A stretch of 64,000 bases of DNA, taken from Erythrobacteraceae bacterium. Its GTDB lineage: Bacteria > Pseudomonadota > Alphaproteobacteria > Sphingomonadales > Sphingomonadaceae. Below, one piece after another: positions 45,512-55,233 of the stretch. The notes under the pieces were generated by a model that made no database searches, was not told the origin of the DNA, and saw nothing but the letters and a program-made list of their open reading frames with translations. The stretch is taken from NCBI GenBank assembly GCA_002706445.1, contig PALE01000034.1:1-64000 (forward strand), in the 5' to 3' direction. The position numbers were made by a program, and so were the translations under genes. Position 1 is the stretch's first letter. The number at the start of each line of letters is the position of its first letter.

Positions 45512-46693
45512 ATGTCACGTGACGCCGTAATCGTCTCCACCGCCCGCACCCCGATTGGCCGCGCCTACAAGGGCGGCTTCAACGCCACTCCGGGCGCGAC
45601 TCTCGGTTCCTACTCCTTCGCTCCGGCAGTCGAGCGCGCCAAGATCGACCCCGCCGAAATCGACGATGTGGTGTGGGGCGCTGTGCTCACGCAGGGCACG
45701 CAGGCCGGCAATATCGGTCGTCAGGTCGCTCTTCGTGGCGGTGCGCCCGTCAGCGTCGCAGCCCAGACCATCGACCGCCAGTGCTCCTCGGGCCTGATGG
45801 CGATCGCAACCGCTGCCAAGCAGATCATCGTCGACAATATGGACGTGGTGGTCGGCGGCGGTCAGGACTCGATCTCGATGGTCCAGACCCCCGAAATGCG
45901 CGTCGCTCCCGACAAGTCGCTGATCGCAATGCACAAGGACGTGTACATGCCGATGCTCGGCACCGCCGAAACGGTTGCCGCACGCTACAACATCAGCCGC
46001 GAAGCGCAGGACGAATACGCGCTGCAGTCGCAGATGCGCACCGCAGCCGCTCAGGAAGCCGGCAAGTTCGACGACGAAATCGTCCCCGTCACCACCACCA
46101 TGGCGGTGAAGGACAAGGAAACCGGCGAAATCTCGATGGTCGAAGCCAACATCACCAAGGATGAAGGCAACCGCCCCTCGACCACGCTCGAAGGTCTGCA
46201 GTCGCTCCAGCCGGTCATGGGTCCGGGCAAGTGCATCACCGCCGGTAACGCCTCGCAGCTGTCGGACGGTTCCTCGGCCAGCGTGTTGATGGAAGCCAAG
46301 CTTGCCGAGCAGAAGGGCCTTGAGCCGCTCGGTCGCTATGTCGGCATGGCTGTCGCGGGCACCGAGCCTGACGAAATGGGCATCGGCCCGGTTTTCGCCA
46401 TTCCCAAGCTTCTCAAGCAAACCGGCCTCAAGATGGACGACATCGGCCTGTGGGAACTGAACGAAGCCTTCGCCGTGCAGGTGCTTTACTGCCGCGACAA
46501 GCTCGGCATCGACAACGACATCCTCAACGTCAACGGCGGCTCGATCTCGATCGGCCACCCGTATGGCATGACCGGCGCACGCTGCACCGGCCACGCACTG
46601 ATCGAAGGCAAGCGTCGCGGTGCGAAATATGTCGTCGTGACCATGTGCGTCGGCGGCGGCATGGGCGCAGCAGGCCTGTTCGAAGTCTTCTAA
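45512..46693 (+). CDS. Acetyl-CoA C-acyltransferase (thiolase)
   Basis: [74 protein letters not shown]. Confidence 0.95.
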   Translation: MSRDAVIVSTARTPIGRAYKGGFNATPGATLGSYSFAPAVERAKIDPAEIDDVVWGAVLTQGTQAGNIGRQVALRGGAPVSVAAQTIDRQCSSGLMAIATAAKQIIVDNMDVVVGGGQDSISMVQTPEMRVAPDKSLIAMHKDVYMPMLGTAETVAARYNISREAQDEYALQSQMRTAAAQEAGKFDDEIVPVTTTMAVKDKETGEISMVEANITKDEGNRPSTTLEGLQSLQPVMGPGKCITAGNASQLSDGSSASVLMEAKLAEQKGLEPLGRYVGMAVAGTEPDEMGIGPVFAIPKLLKQTGLKMDDIGLWELNEAFAVQVLYCRDKLGIDNDILNVNGGSISIGHPYGMTGARCTGHALIEGKRRGAKYVVVTMCVGGGMGAAGLFEVF

Positions 46694-46733
46694 TTCGACC
46701 GCTTGATTGCCTTTCGGGGCACAAGGCATCACA

Positions 46734-46767
46734 CTCCCGCTCATCGGCGACGATGGGCGGGAGTTTT
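46734..46767 (+). terminator. Rho-independent terminator after thiolase
   Basis: CTCCCGCTCATCG GCGA CGATGGGCGGGAG TTTT. Confidence 0.8.
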
Positions 46768-46779
46768 GCTTTGGGCATT

Positions 46780-47382
46780 ATGGAAATCATCGGGGTCGCG
46801 GGAAGCGTCAGCCTGCTGGCAGGCTGGCGGCTTTACCTGTGTATCTTTGCGACCGGCCTTGCGATGCGGTTCGATGCCTTTCCCGTGCCCGAGCATCTGG
46901 CGAGCCTCGCCGTGCTCGAAAATCCGTGGGTGATGGGCATTGCGGCGCTGGGCGCTCTGGCAGAATTCTTCGCCGACAAGGTGATGTGGCTCGATACGAT
47001 CTGGGACACGGTGCACACCTTCATTCGTCCCGTCGGCGGCGCACTGCTGGCCCTGGCGATTGTCGACCCTTCCGATCCCGCGACGCAGGTCATTGCCTTC
47101 CTGCTGGGCGGGGGCGCGAGCCTGCTTGCACATGGCGGCAAGGCAGGAGCGCGCGCGGTGGTCAACACCTCGCCTGAACCTGTGAGCAATGCAGTGGTTT
47201 CGACCGGCGAGGATATTGCGACCGTTGGCCTCTTGTGGCTCGCCTATGAATATCCAGCCGTCGCCGCAGGAGTGGCGGTGTTCCTGCTGCTGGTCACTGT
47301 CGTGCTGATCTGGATCGCGTGGCGGATATTGGGAAGCATACGCGCGGCGTTGAGAGGCAAACCGCAGAGCGAGCCCGGCTAG
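46780..47382 (+). CDS. DUF4126-like membrane protein
   Basis: MEIIGVAGSVSLLAGWRLYLCIFATGLAMRF; LGALAEFFADKVMWLDTIWDTVHTFIRPVGGALLALA; start placed after the terminator hairpin. Confidence 0.8.
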   Translation: MEIIGVAGSVSLLAGWRLYLCIFATGLAMRFDAFPVPEHLASLAVLENPWVMGIAALGALAEFFADKVMWLDTIWDTVHTFIRPVGGALLALAIVDPSDPATQVIAFLLGGGASLLAHGGKAGARAVVNTSPEPVSNAVVSTGEDIATVGLLWLAYEYPAVAAGVAVFLLLVTVVLIWIAWRILGSIRAALRGKPQSEPG

Positions 47383-47417
47383 TCGCTGGCCCAGACCCGC
47401 TGCGCCAGGCGAGCCGC

Positions 47418-47615
47418 CTACGGAGCAATTGCGAGGGAAATGACCGGCACCAGTAGTCCCGTCAGGATGAAAGTGGTGGCGATCAGGCCGAATTGGGGCA
47501 CAGCCGTTTGCAGTCCGATCAGTCCGAGGCTTACCAGTGGCCAGACGGTCAGCCACGTGAGCAGCAGCCGTGTGAGCAATATTCTCGTTGCGGGAGATCG
47601 CAAAGCGCGTCTCAT
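47418..47615 (-). CDS. 65-aa two-TM membrane protein
   Basis: MRRALRSPATRILLTRLLLTWLTVWPLVSLGLIGLQTAVPQFGLIATTFILTGLLVPVISLAIAP; overlaps upstream MarR stop. Confidence 0.65.
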   Translation of the reverse strand: MRRALRSPATRILLTRLLLTWLTVWPLVSLGLIGLQTAVPQFGLIATTFILTGLLVPVISLAIAP

Positions 47616-48049
47616 TTCGACCGTTCAATTTCGTCTGCCAGGATCGCGAAATAGTCGGGAAGCAGGCGCTTCAGCAGCGCGTGCGCCTTCGGCGTGAGCC
47701 TCACTTGTTTGGTACGGGCGTCATCCTCGTCTTTCTGACTGGTCACGTATCCGTCGGCTTCAAGCACGCGCAGAGTCCTTGCCACAACCGGACCGGCTAC
47801 ATCGAGCCGGTCTGTAATTTCACCGACGGTAAGCCTGTCGCGATCCGGCTCCCGATCTATCACGATCAGAAAGAGGAAGCGCAGCTGCGACAGCCCGTGA
47901 CTTGAGAAAAAGCTTTCGAGCCGCCGGATCATCTGACTCGCCCGGCGCATAAGCGTGAGCGCGTCGATAATCGTTTCGGCCGAAACGTTATGCGCGCCTG
48001 CATATCCTTCGACCATTCGGGCGGACGGAAGTGTTTTCAGGAAAAACAT
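47612..48049 (-). CDS. MarR family winged-helix transcriptional regulator
   Basis: LTVGEITDRLDVAGPVVARTLRVLEADGYVTSQKDEDDARTKQVRLTPKA. Confidence 0.87.
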   Translation of the reverse strand: MFFLKTLPSARMVEGYAGAHNVSAETIIDALTLMRRASQMIRRLESFFSSHGLSQLRFLFLIVIDREPDRDRLTVGEITDRLDVAGPVVARTLRVLEADGYVTSQKDEDDARTKQVRLTPKAHALLKRLLPDYFAILADEIERSK

Positions 48050-48342
48050 CAGGCTACTTCCACAGCCTGCATGAAGGTGATCGCAACCGGTTCAGCCAGC
48101 CAATCTTCGTATTGGGCAAACACCTCTTTGGTGTAATCCTTTGCATAATGCGCATCGAGAGCCGGGCGATCGGCCCAGTTTTCGCTAAGATGCAGAGTTC
48201 CCTGATCCCGGTTTTCGAGAAGGTTGAACGCCAGGCAGCCCGTCTCGTCACGGGTGCGCTGGACGATGTTGCAGATCGCCGCGCGGGCATCATCAAAGTG
48301 CGCGGGCTTCGGCGTGATGGTTGCAAAGGCATGCAAGGTCAT
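48049..48342 (-). CDS. Antibiotic biosynthesis monooxygenase (ABM) / putative quinol monooxygenase
   Basis: MTLHAFATITPKPAHFDDARAAICNIVQRTRDETGCLAFNLLENRDQGTLHLSENWADRPALDAHYA; GGAG RBS before this ATG. Confidence 0.85.
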   Translation of the reverse strand: MTLHAFATITPKPAHFDDARAAICNIVQRTRDETGCLAFNLLENRDQGTLHLSENWADRPALDAHYAKDYTKEVFAQYEDWLAEPVAITFMQAVEVA

Positions 48343-48353
48343 AAAAATCTCCA

Positions 48354-48387
48354 TTTATATATCATGCTATCTATCATGATATATAAA
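48354..48387. promoter_or_regulatory. Candidate MarR operator: perfect 13-bp inverted repeats
   Basis: TTTATATATCATG - CTATCTAT - CATGATATATAAA immediately upstream of the ABM-MarR operon. Confidence 0.65.
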
Positions 48388-48441
48388 ATGATCAAGAGAA
48401 AGTTCGGCGGTCCAACCTACCCCGCTCGTTCGGTTCTCGGA

Positions 48442-49677
48442 TTATCCGTGTTCGGCGATGAACTCTTCAACGACCGGCGCGACCTTGGTGCGCCATTTGC
48501 TGCCGTTGAAAATGCCGTAGTGGCCTGCGCCCTCTGCCATGTAATAGCGCTTTTTCTTTGCACCGAGTCCGGTGGCAAGTTTCAGGGCAGCCTTGGTCTG
48601 GCCGAGCCCTGAAATATCGTCGCGCTCGCCTTCGACGGCGAGCAGGGCGGTGTCCTTGATCTGGGTCAGATCGACCACTTCACCCTTGTGCTCGAAAGTG
48701 CCGTTGGGGATCGAGTGCTTCTGGAACACTTCCTCGACCGTCTGGAGGTAGAATTCAGCAGTCATGTCGCAGACCGCGCGATATTCGTCGTAGAAATCCT
48801 TAGTCGCCTGCGCGCTCGCATCATCGCCTACGGTGAGGTGTTTGAACATCTCGTAGTGGCTCATCATGTGGTTCTGCAGGTTCATGCTCATGAACGCCGA
48901 AAGCTGCATGAAGCCGGGGTAAACCTGCCGGCCCGCACCGCGATATTGCATCGGCACGCGCGCGATCACCGATTGGCGGAACCATTCGATCGGGCGGTTC
49001 ATGGCGTGGTCGTTGACCGAAGTCGGGCTTTCACGGGTGTCGATGGGGCCGCCCATCATGGTGAGCGTGAGCGGCGTCGCGGGCGATTTGTGCTGGTTCA
49101 TCAGCGCGGTCGCGGCATAGGCGGGGACGGAAGGCTGGCACACCGCCATCATATGCGGACGCTTGCCGCCACCCTCGACGCGGATCTGCTCAAGGAACTC
49201 CATCAGGTAATCGATGTAGTCGTCGAGATCGAAGCGCCCTTCGTGCAGCGGAACGGTCTTCGCATCGGCCCAATCGGTAATGTAGACGATGCAGCTTTCC
49301 AGCATCCGTTCCACCGTGCCGCGCAGCAGCGTGGCGTAGTGGCCGCTCATCGGAGCGACGATCAGCAGGCGCGGAGCGGTTTCGGGCAGGCCGGTGTGGC
49401 GGAAACGCTTGAGATCGCCGAACGCGCGGTTGACGACAGTGGCTTCCTCGACCGGATGCTTGGTCCCGTCGACTTCGATTTCGGTGATGCCGAAAGCGGG
49501 CTTGCCGTAATAGGCGGTCGCATGCGCCATCACGTCGAAGGCATTGGCTGCGATTCCGCCGATTCCGAAGTGGCTCAGCGGATTGGCGGGGCTGTTGAGA
49601 AATTCCGAGCTCATCGATGCGAGCGAGCTGACCGAGTTCAGCCAGTTGCGCTGAATTTCATAGACTTGATAGAGCAT
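48442..49677 (-). CDS. phaZ: Intracellular polyhydroxyalkanoate depolymerase
   Basis: MLYQVYEIQRNWLNSVSSLASM; APRLLIVAPMSGHYATLLRGTVERMLESCIVYITDWADAKTVPLHEGRFDLDDYIDYL; VEGERDDISG. Confidence 0.93.
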   Translation of the reverse strand: MLYQVYEIQRNWLNSVSSLASMSSEFLNSPANPLSHFGIGGIAANAFDVMAHATAYYGKPAFGITEIEVDGTKHPVEEATVVNRAFGDLKRFRHTGLPETAPRLLIVAPMSGHYATLLRGTVERMLESCIVYITDWADAKTVPLHEGRFDLDDYIDYLMEFLEQIRVEGGGKRPHMMAVCQPSVPAYAATALMNQHKSPATPLTLTMMGGPIDTRESPTSVNDHAMNRPIEWFRQSVIARVPMQYRGAGRQVYPGFMQLSAFMSMNLQNHMMSHYEMFKHLTVGDDASAQATKDFYDEYRAVCDMTAEFYLQTVEEVFQKHSIPNGTFEHKGEVVDLTQIKDTALLAVEGERDDISGLGQTKAALKLATGLGAKKKRYYMAEGAGHYGIFNGSKWRTKVAPVVEEFIAEHG

Positions 49678-49775
49678 GATGCGAATCCGCTTTCTTGTCG
49701 CGCGCGGTTGCCAGCTGGAAGTCCAGAGGCACTTCCGCGCACAGATATGCCGCGACTCATGCCGCTTTACGGCTT

Positions 49776-49792
49776 ATTGTGCAATGCACAAT
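49776..49792. promoter_or_regulatory. Palindrome upstream of phaZ, candidate PhaR-type site
   Basis: ATTGTGC-AAT-GCACAAT (perfect 7-bp arms; TGC-N3-GCA core). Confidence 0.45.
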
Positions 49793-49875
49793 TGACGGAG
49801 CCCCCCGCAATAGCCGTAGGAGAACGGCACTTTTGCAGGTGAAATTTGCAGGCGCGGTGGCTAGATCGTGTCGCT

Positions 49876-51723
49876 ATGAACGGCCAGACCAGCGAAATCA
49901 GCGTGATCGAAGCAGACGAAAACGATCAGCACGACGAAAACGTGACCGAAGAAAGCGAAAAGGCAAAGCCTTCGCGCTCGCTCGCGCCGCTTCGCATGGT
50001 CTATCGCGAGGCGGCCAAATATCCGCGCCAGGCGATGTTCGCGGCGCTCGCTCTGATCATCACCGCGACCGCGACACTGGCGATTCCGTGGCGCTTCAAG
50101 GTTATCGTCGACGATGCTTTTAGCGGCAACGCCACGCCCGAAACCATCGCCCACGCTTTCCAGTATCTGCTGATGATCGTCGTCGTGCTGGGGATCGGCA
50201 CGGCGATGCGGTTCTATTTCGTCAGCTGGATCGGTGAGCGCGTGGTCGCCGATATCCGTCTGCGCGTGCAGGAAAACCTTCTGCGGCTGTCCCCTGGATT
50301 CTACGAAGAGAACAGCCCCAAGGAAATCTCGAGCCGGATGACCTCGGATACCGCGATCATCGAAACGGTCGTGGGGACCACGGTTTCGGTCGCGCTTCGC
50401 AACACGCTCACCGCCATCGGCGGGGTTGCGCTGCTGCTCTATCTTGCTCCGACGCTGACCATCGGCTTGCTCGTAGGGATACCGCTGGTGATTTTGCCGA
50501 TCGTTTTCTTCGGCCGCAAAATCCGTGCTGTCTCGCGCACCAGTCAGGACCGTGTTGCCGATGTCGGCGCTTATGTGACCGAAGTGCTGGCCGCGATGAA
50601 AGTGGTGCAGAGCTTCGGGCAGGAGAAGCGGGAAGGCAGCCGCTTTGCCGGAGTGGTGGAGCGCACCTTCGATACGGCGCGCAAGCGCATCCTGCTGCGC
50701 GCGGCCATGACCCCGATCGTCATCCTGCTCGTGTTCGGCGGGATCACCATGGTGATGTGGCGCGGCGCGCTTGCTGTGTCCGAAGGCGCGATCACCGGCG
50801 GCACGATCACCGCATTCGTCTTCACCGGCGGTCTGGTCGCCGGCTCGTTCGGCTCGCTGACCGAGGGTTATGGCGATCTTCTGCGCGGTGCAGGCGCGGC
50901 TTCGCGGCTTGCCGAACTGCTCGAAGCCAAGCCGCAGATCGCGGCGCCTGCGCGGCCCGAAGCGCTGCCCGTGCCCGCGCGCGGTTCGCTGTCGTTCCGC
51001 AATGTCACCTTCCGCTATCCCGCACGGCCCGAAACGCCCGCGCTCAAGGACTTCAGTCTTGAGATCGAACCGGGCGAAACGGTGGCCATCGTCGGCCCGT
51101 CGGGCGCGGGCAAATCGACGCTGTTCCAACTGGTCGAGCGGTTTTACGATCCACAAGGCGGCACAATCCGGCTCGACGGCGTCCCGCTGACCAAGGCGGA
51201 CCCCGCCGAAATCCGCGAACGCATCGCCTTTGTCCCGCAGGACGGCGTGCTGTTCAGCGCCAATGCCCGCGACAATTTGCGCTATGGCCGGTGGGATGCG
51301 AGTGACGAGCAAATCTGGGACGCGGCTCGCGCGGCCAATGCCGAGGCTTTCCTGAAGGCGCTGCCCGATGGGCTCGATACGTCCCTGGGCGAAAGCGGCA
51401 CGCAATTGTCGGGCGGCCAGCGCCAGCGCGTCGCGATTGCCCGCGCGCTGCTGCGTGATGCGCCGATCCTGCTGCTCGACGAGGCGACCAGCGCATTGGA
51501 TGCCGAGAGCGAGCAACTGGTGCAACAAGCGCTCGACGAGCTGATGAAAGAGCGCACCACGCTCGTGATCGCGCACCGCCTCGCCACCGTGCGCGCGGCG
51601 GACCGTATCATCGTGCTCGACAATGGTGCGATTGCCGAACAGGGAACCCACGCTGAACTGAGTGCGGCCGGCGGCCTCTATGCAAGGCTCGCCTCGCTGC
51701 AATTTGCAGCCGAAGCGGCTTAG
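49876..51723 (+). CDS. ABC transporter, fused transmembrane and ATP-binding domains
   Basis: VAIVGPSGAGKSTLFQLVERFYDP (Walker A), LSGGQRQRVAIARALLRDAPILLLDEATSALD. Confidence 0.95.
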   Translation: MNGQTSEISVIEADENDQHDENVTEESEKAKPSRSLAPLRMVYREAAKYPRQAMFAALALIITATATLAIPWRFKVIVDDAFSGNATPETIAHAFQYLLMIVVVLGIGTAMRFYFVSWIGERVVADIRLRVQENLLRLSPGFYEENSPKEISSRMTSDTAIIETVVGTTVSVALRNTLTAIGGVALLLYLAPTLTIGLLVGIPLVILPIVFFGRKIRAVSRTSQDRVADVGAYVTEVLAAMKVVQSFGQEKREGSRFAGVVERTFDTARKRILLRAAMTPIVILLVFGGITMVMWRGALAVSEGAITGGTITAFVFTGGLVAGSFGSLTEGYGDLLRGAGAASRLAELLEAKPQIAAPARPEALPVPARGSLSFRNVTFRYPARPETPALKDFSLEIEPGETVAIVGPSGAGKSTLFQLVERFYDPQGGTIRLDGVPLTKADPAEIRERIAFVPQDGVLFSANARDNLRYGRWDASDEQIWDAARAANAEAFLKALPDGLDTSLGESGTQLSGGQRQRVAIARALLRDAPILLLDEATSALDAESEQLVQQALDELMKERTTLVIAHRLATVRAADRIIVLDNGAIAEQGTHAELSAAGGLYARLASLQFAAEAA

Positions 51724-51735
51724 TTTGTTGCGTGC

Positions 51736-51761
51736 GGGACGCGCATCCGCGCGTCCCTTTT
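51736..51761 (+). terminator. Rho-independent terminator after ABC transporter
   Basis: GGGACGCGC ATCC GCGCGTCCC TTTT. Confidence 0.85.
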
Positions 51762-51762
51762 G

Positions 51763-51840
51763 CCAAGCCACCCTCTCCCCCGCCCTTCCGCCCTTGAGGG
51801 TACAATTCCGGGTGGAAGGGCGGGGGAAAGGGTGGCTTGG
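51763..51840. repeat. Long imperfect inverted repeat (about 30-bp arms)
   Basis: CCAAGCCACCCTCTCCCCCGCCCTTCCGCCC ... GGTGGAAGGGCGGGGGAAAGGGTGGCTTGG. Confidence 0.65.
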
Positions 51841-51981
51841 CCCCCGAGCGTGAGCGAGCAAGAGCCCGCAAGATAATCGACAAAGCGCAGCGCCCGGGCG
51901 ACCAGGGGCAACCTTGAAATCGGGGATCGGCTAACCCACCCTCAAGGTAACAACAGTCGCAACATCAACGGGGACTCGCAT

Positions 51982-54159
51982 ATGATCCGCAAAGCCACAT
52001 TCCTTCTCGCCAGCACCGCCGCGCTCGCGCTGGCTGGAGCCGCCCACGCGCAGAACGCGCAGGACCAGGTCCCTGCCGATATCGAACTGCTGCAAGAGCA
52101 GGATGACGCCGGAGCCGAAGCCTCCACGCCGACGATGAGTTTCGGCACCTGGGGCGTCGATTCCGATCTGCTTTCGGACACGATCGAGCCGGGCGAGGAC
52201 TTCTTCGGCTACGTCAATCAGGAATGGCTCGACGCCAACCCGCTGCCTTCCGAATACAGCCGCTTCGGCGCGTTCAACCTGTTGCGCGAGAAATCGACCA
52301 ATGATGTCGCCGCGCTGATGGACGAGCTGGTCGAAAAGCCGCACGACACGCTGAGCGATGACGAGCGCCGCATTGTCGACATGCACAATGCCTTCCTCGA
52401 CACCGACGCTATCGATACCGCCGGCCTTGTTCCGGCCTATCCCTATCTGGGCGCGATTGCCGAGGCGACCAGCCTCGACAAGCTGGCAACGCTGTGGTCG
52501 ACCTCCGGCTATCCCAGCCCGATCTCGGGCTATGTCAGCGTCGATGCCAAGCAGCCTGACCGCTATGTCGCCTATCTCGGCAGCGGCGGCCTCGGCATGC
52601 CCGACCGCGACTACTACCTCGACGACAGCGAGAAGGGTCGGGAGATTCAGGCGAAGTATAAGGAATACCTCGCCATGCTGCTGGGCGAGGCAGGCTATGC
52701 CGATCCGGCAGCCGCCGCCGAAGCCGTCTATGCGATGGAAGACCGCATCGCGCGCACTATTGCATGGGATCGCACCGCGCGCCGCAACCGCGACCTCACC
52801 TACAACGCGCTGAGCATGGACGAGTTGAAGGCGATGTCGGGCGATTTCCCCGTCGCCAGCGCGCTTGCCACTATCGGCCTCGATGAATCGCCGATTTTCG
52901 TCGTGGGCAATATGCCGCCGACCGACGAAGAGATCGAAGAGCTGGGCCTCACGCAAGAGCAGCTTGCCAATATCGGCAGCGGTATGCCGGGCATGATGCA
53001 GCTGCTGAACGATACGCCGGTTGCAACGCTGCAGGCGTGGACGATCAAGGAATTCCTGTCCGATCATTCCGACGTCCTGCCGACGAAGTTCGACGAGGCG
53101 AATTTCGCCTTTTACGGCAAGCTGCTGCGCGGCCAGCCCGAACAGCGTCCGCGCTGGAAGCGTGCGATCGACCATGCCGAGGGCGGTCTGGGTGAACTGA
53201 TCGGCGCATCCTATGTCGAGCGCTACTTCCCGCCCGAAAACAAGGCGGCGATGGAAGAGCTGGTCGAAAACCTGCGCACCGCGCTCGGCCAGTCGATCGA
53301 CGAGATCGCGTGGATGGGCGAGGAAACCAAGGCGAAGGCGCATGAGAAGCTTTCGACCTTCGACCCCAAGATCGGCTATCGCGACAACCTCGAGACCTAC
53401 GAAGGCCTCGAAGTGACCGCCGACAACCCGCTTGCCAACAGCATTGCGGCAGGTACTTGGGCGCTGGAAGACAACGTCAGCAAGCTCGGCCAGCCGATCG
53501 ACCGCACCGAGTGGTTCATGCTGCCGCAGACGGTCAACGCCTATTACAACTCGACCAAGAACGAGATCGTGTTTCCGGCTGCGATCCTGCAACAGCCGTT
53601 CTTTGCGCTGACCAATGATCCGGCGGTCAATTACGGCGCGATCGGCGGGGTTATCGGCCACGAAATGGGCCACGGCTTCGACGATCAGGGCTCCAAGTCC
53701 GACGCTTCGGGCGCGCTGCGCAATTGGTGGACCGACGAGGACCGCGCCAATTTCGACGCCCGCACCGATGCGCTGGTCGCCCAGTATGACGGTTTCTGCC
53801 CGCTCGACGACGGTGAAACCTGCGTCAACGGGCGCTTCACCCTTGGCGAGAACATCGGCGACCTCGGCGGGCTGAGTCTTGCCTATCGTGCCTACAAGAT
53901 CGCAACCGAAGGGCAGGACGTGCCGGTGATCGACGGGCTGACAGGTGACCAGCGCTTCTTCATCGCCTGGGCGCAGGTGTGGCGTTCGCAGCAGCGCGAG
54001 GACAACTACCGCCAGCGTCTGCGCACCGACCCGCACAGCCCCGAGGAATACCGCACCAACGGCGTCGTGCGGAACCTTGGCGAATGGTACGAAGCCTTCG
54101 GCATTACCGAGGACGATCCCATGTATCTGCCGCCCGAAGAGCGCGTGCGTATCTGGTGA
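51982..54159 (+). CDS. M13 family (neprilysin-like) metallopeptidase, exported
   Basis: Signal peptide MIRKATFLLASTAALALAGAAHA; GGVIGHEMGHGFDDQGSKSDASG (HExxH); NIGDLGGLSLAYRAY. Confidence 0.95.
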   Translation: MIRKATFLLASTAALALAGAAHAQNAQDQVPADIELLQEQDDAGAEASTPTMSFGTWGVDSDLLSDTIEPGEDFFGYVNQEWLDANPLPSEYSRFGAFNLLREKSTNDVAALMDELVEKPHDTLSDDERRIVDMHNAFLDTDAIDTAGLVPAYPYLGAIAEATSLDKLATLWSTSGYPSPISGYVSVDAKQPDRYVAYLGSGGLGMPDRDYYLDDSEKGREIQAKYKEYLAMLLGEAGYADPAAAAEAVYAMEDRIARTIAWDRTARRNRDLTYNALSMDELKAMSGDFPVASALATIGLDESPIFVVGNMPPTDEEIEELGLTQEQLANIGSGMPGMMQLLNDTPVATLQAWTIKEFLSDHSDVLPTKFDEANFAFYGKLLRGQPEQRPRWKRAIDHAEGGLGELIGASYVERYFPPENKAAMEELVENLRTALGQSIDEIAWMGEETKAKAHEKLSTFDPKIGYRDNLETYEGLEVTADNPLANSIAAGTWALEDNVSKLGQPIDRTEWFMLPQTVNAYYNSTKNEIVFPAAILQQPFFALTNDPAVNYGAIGGVIGHEMGHGFDDQGSKSDASGALRNWWTDEDRANFDARTDALVAQYDGFCPLDDGETCVNGRFTLGENIGDLGGLSLAYRAYKIATEGQDVPVIDGLTGDQRFFIAWAQVWRSQQREDNYRQRLRTDPHSPEEYRTNGVVRNLGEWYEAFGITEDDPMYLPPEERVRIW

Positions 54160-54186
54160 TTTCGCAGCCCCATCCGGGGCTGCGTC

Positions 54187-54305
54187 CTCGCAAGACGCGC
54201 AGCAAAGCTGCGCCCGCTGCGGGCGGGCGGTCGCCCTTGCGGCCTCTGCGAGACCGTTCAGGCTCGGTCATCTCCCCTCCCGCTTGCGGGAGGGGGTAGG
54301 GGTGG
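54187..54305. repeat. GC-rich intergenic palindromic repeats
   Basis: GCAGCAAAGCTGC; GCCCGCTGCGGGC; perfect CCCCTCCCGC-TT-GCGGGAGGGG at 54274-54295, followed by GTAGGGGTGGGT. Confidence 0.55.
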
Positions 54306-54360
54306 GTAAAGCCTGTGTCGACGCCGATCATGGCGCATCGACAAGGCCGCCATTACCTCC

Positions 54361-55218
54361 ATGACATTTCTACAGCTGCTGATCATCGCGATCGTTCAGG
54401 GAATCACCGAGTTTCTGCCGATTTCATCGTCAGGACATCTGATCCTCATTCCGACCTTCACCGATTTTACAGATCAGGGACCGCTGATCGATGTTGCGGT
54501 GCATGTCGGCTCGCTGCTCGCGATCATCGTCTATTTCTTCAAGGATGTGGCAGTGCTCGCGCGGGGCGGCTTTGCGAGTATCGGAATCGGCGCCGACCGC
54601 CCCGAAGCGCCTGCCGAACGCCGGCTCTTGTGGTGGATCGTGCTCGGAACCATCCCCGCCGTCGCCTTCGGTCTCGCGATCAAGCTCGGTGCGTTCAATT
54701 CCATCGCTGAAACCTTTTTCAACATCACGGTCGTCGATGACGATCTGATGGCGTCGATCCGCTTTACCGATCTGATTGCGACCAATCTGATCGTTTACGG
54801 CATATTGCTCGGCATCGCGGACTTCATCGGCAAGAACGAAAAAGTGTTCGAGGACATGACTTGGCGTGACGGCCTGATCGTGGGTCTGGCGCAGGCGTTG
54901 GCGATCATTCCGGGCACATCGCGTTCGGGTGTCACGATGACGGCGGCACGCTTCCTCGGCTACAAGCGCGTGGAGGCCGCGCGCTTCTCCTTCCTTCTGT
55001 CGATACCGGCGGTGGCAGGGGCGGGCGTGCTGATCGTGCCCGAAATCTTCGAAGCGGGGGCAACGCTCGCATGGGATGCTTTGATTGCAGGCGTGCTGAC
55101 TTTCATCGCTGCCTTTGCAACGATGGCGTTCCTGATGAACTTCCTGAAGCGCGCTTCAATGCTGGTTTTCGTCATCTACCGGGTGGCGATGGGCATCGCG
55201 CTGTTCTATTTCTTCTGA
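54361..55218 (+). CDS. uppP: Undecaprenyl-diphosphate phosphatase
   Basis: IAIVQGITEFLPISSSGHLIL and LAIIPGTSRSGVTMTAARFLGYKR. Confidence 0.96.
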   Translation: MTFLQLLIIAIVQGITEFLPISSSGHLILIPTFTDFTDQGPLIDVAVHVGSLLAIIVYFFKDVAVLARGGFASIGIGADRPEAPAERRLLWWIVLGTIPAVAFGLAIKLGAFNSIAETFFNITVVDDDLMASIRFTDLIATNLIVYGILLGIADFIGKNEKVFEDMTWRDGLIVGLAQALAIIPGTSRSGVTMTAARFLGYKRVEAARFSFLLSIPAVAGAGVLIVPEIFEAGATLAWDALIAGVLTFIAAFATMAFLMNFLKRASMLVFVIYRVAMGIALFYFF

Positions 55219-55233
55219 TCGAAGGAGCGACCC

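Noticed and set aside
49861-51861. 666-aa minus-strand ORF opposite the ABC transporter
   Set aside because: Arg/Gln/His-rich antisense translation; the plus strand carries Walker A/B and signature motifs.
51931-54036. 701-aa minus-strand ORF opposite the M13 peptidase
   Set aside because: Antisense shadow; the plus strand has a signal peptide and the HExxH motif.
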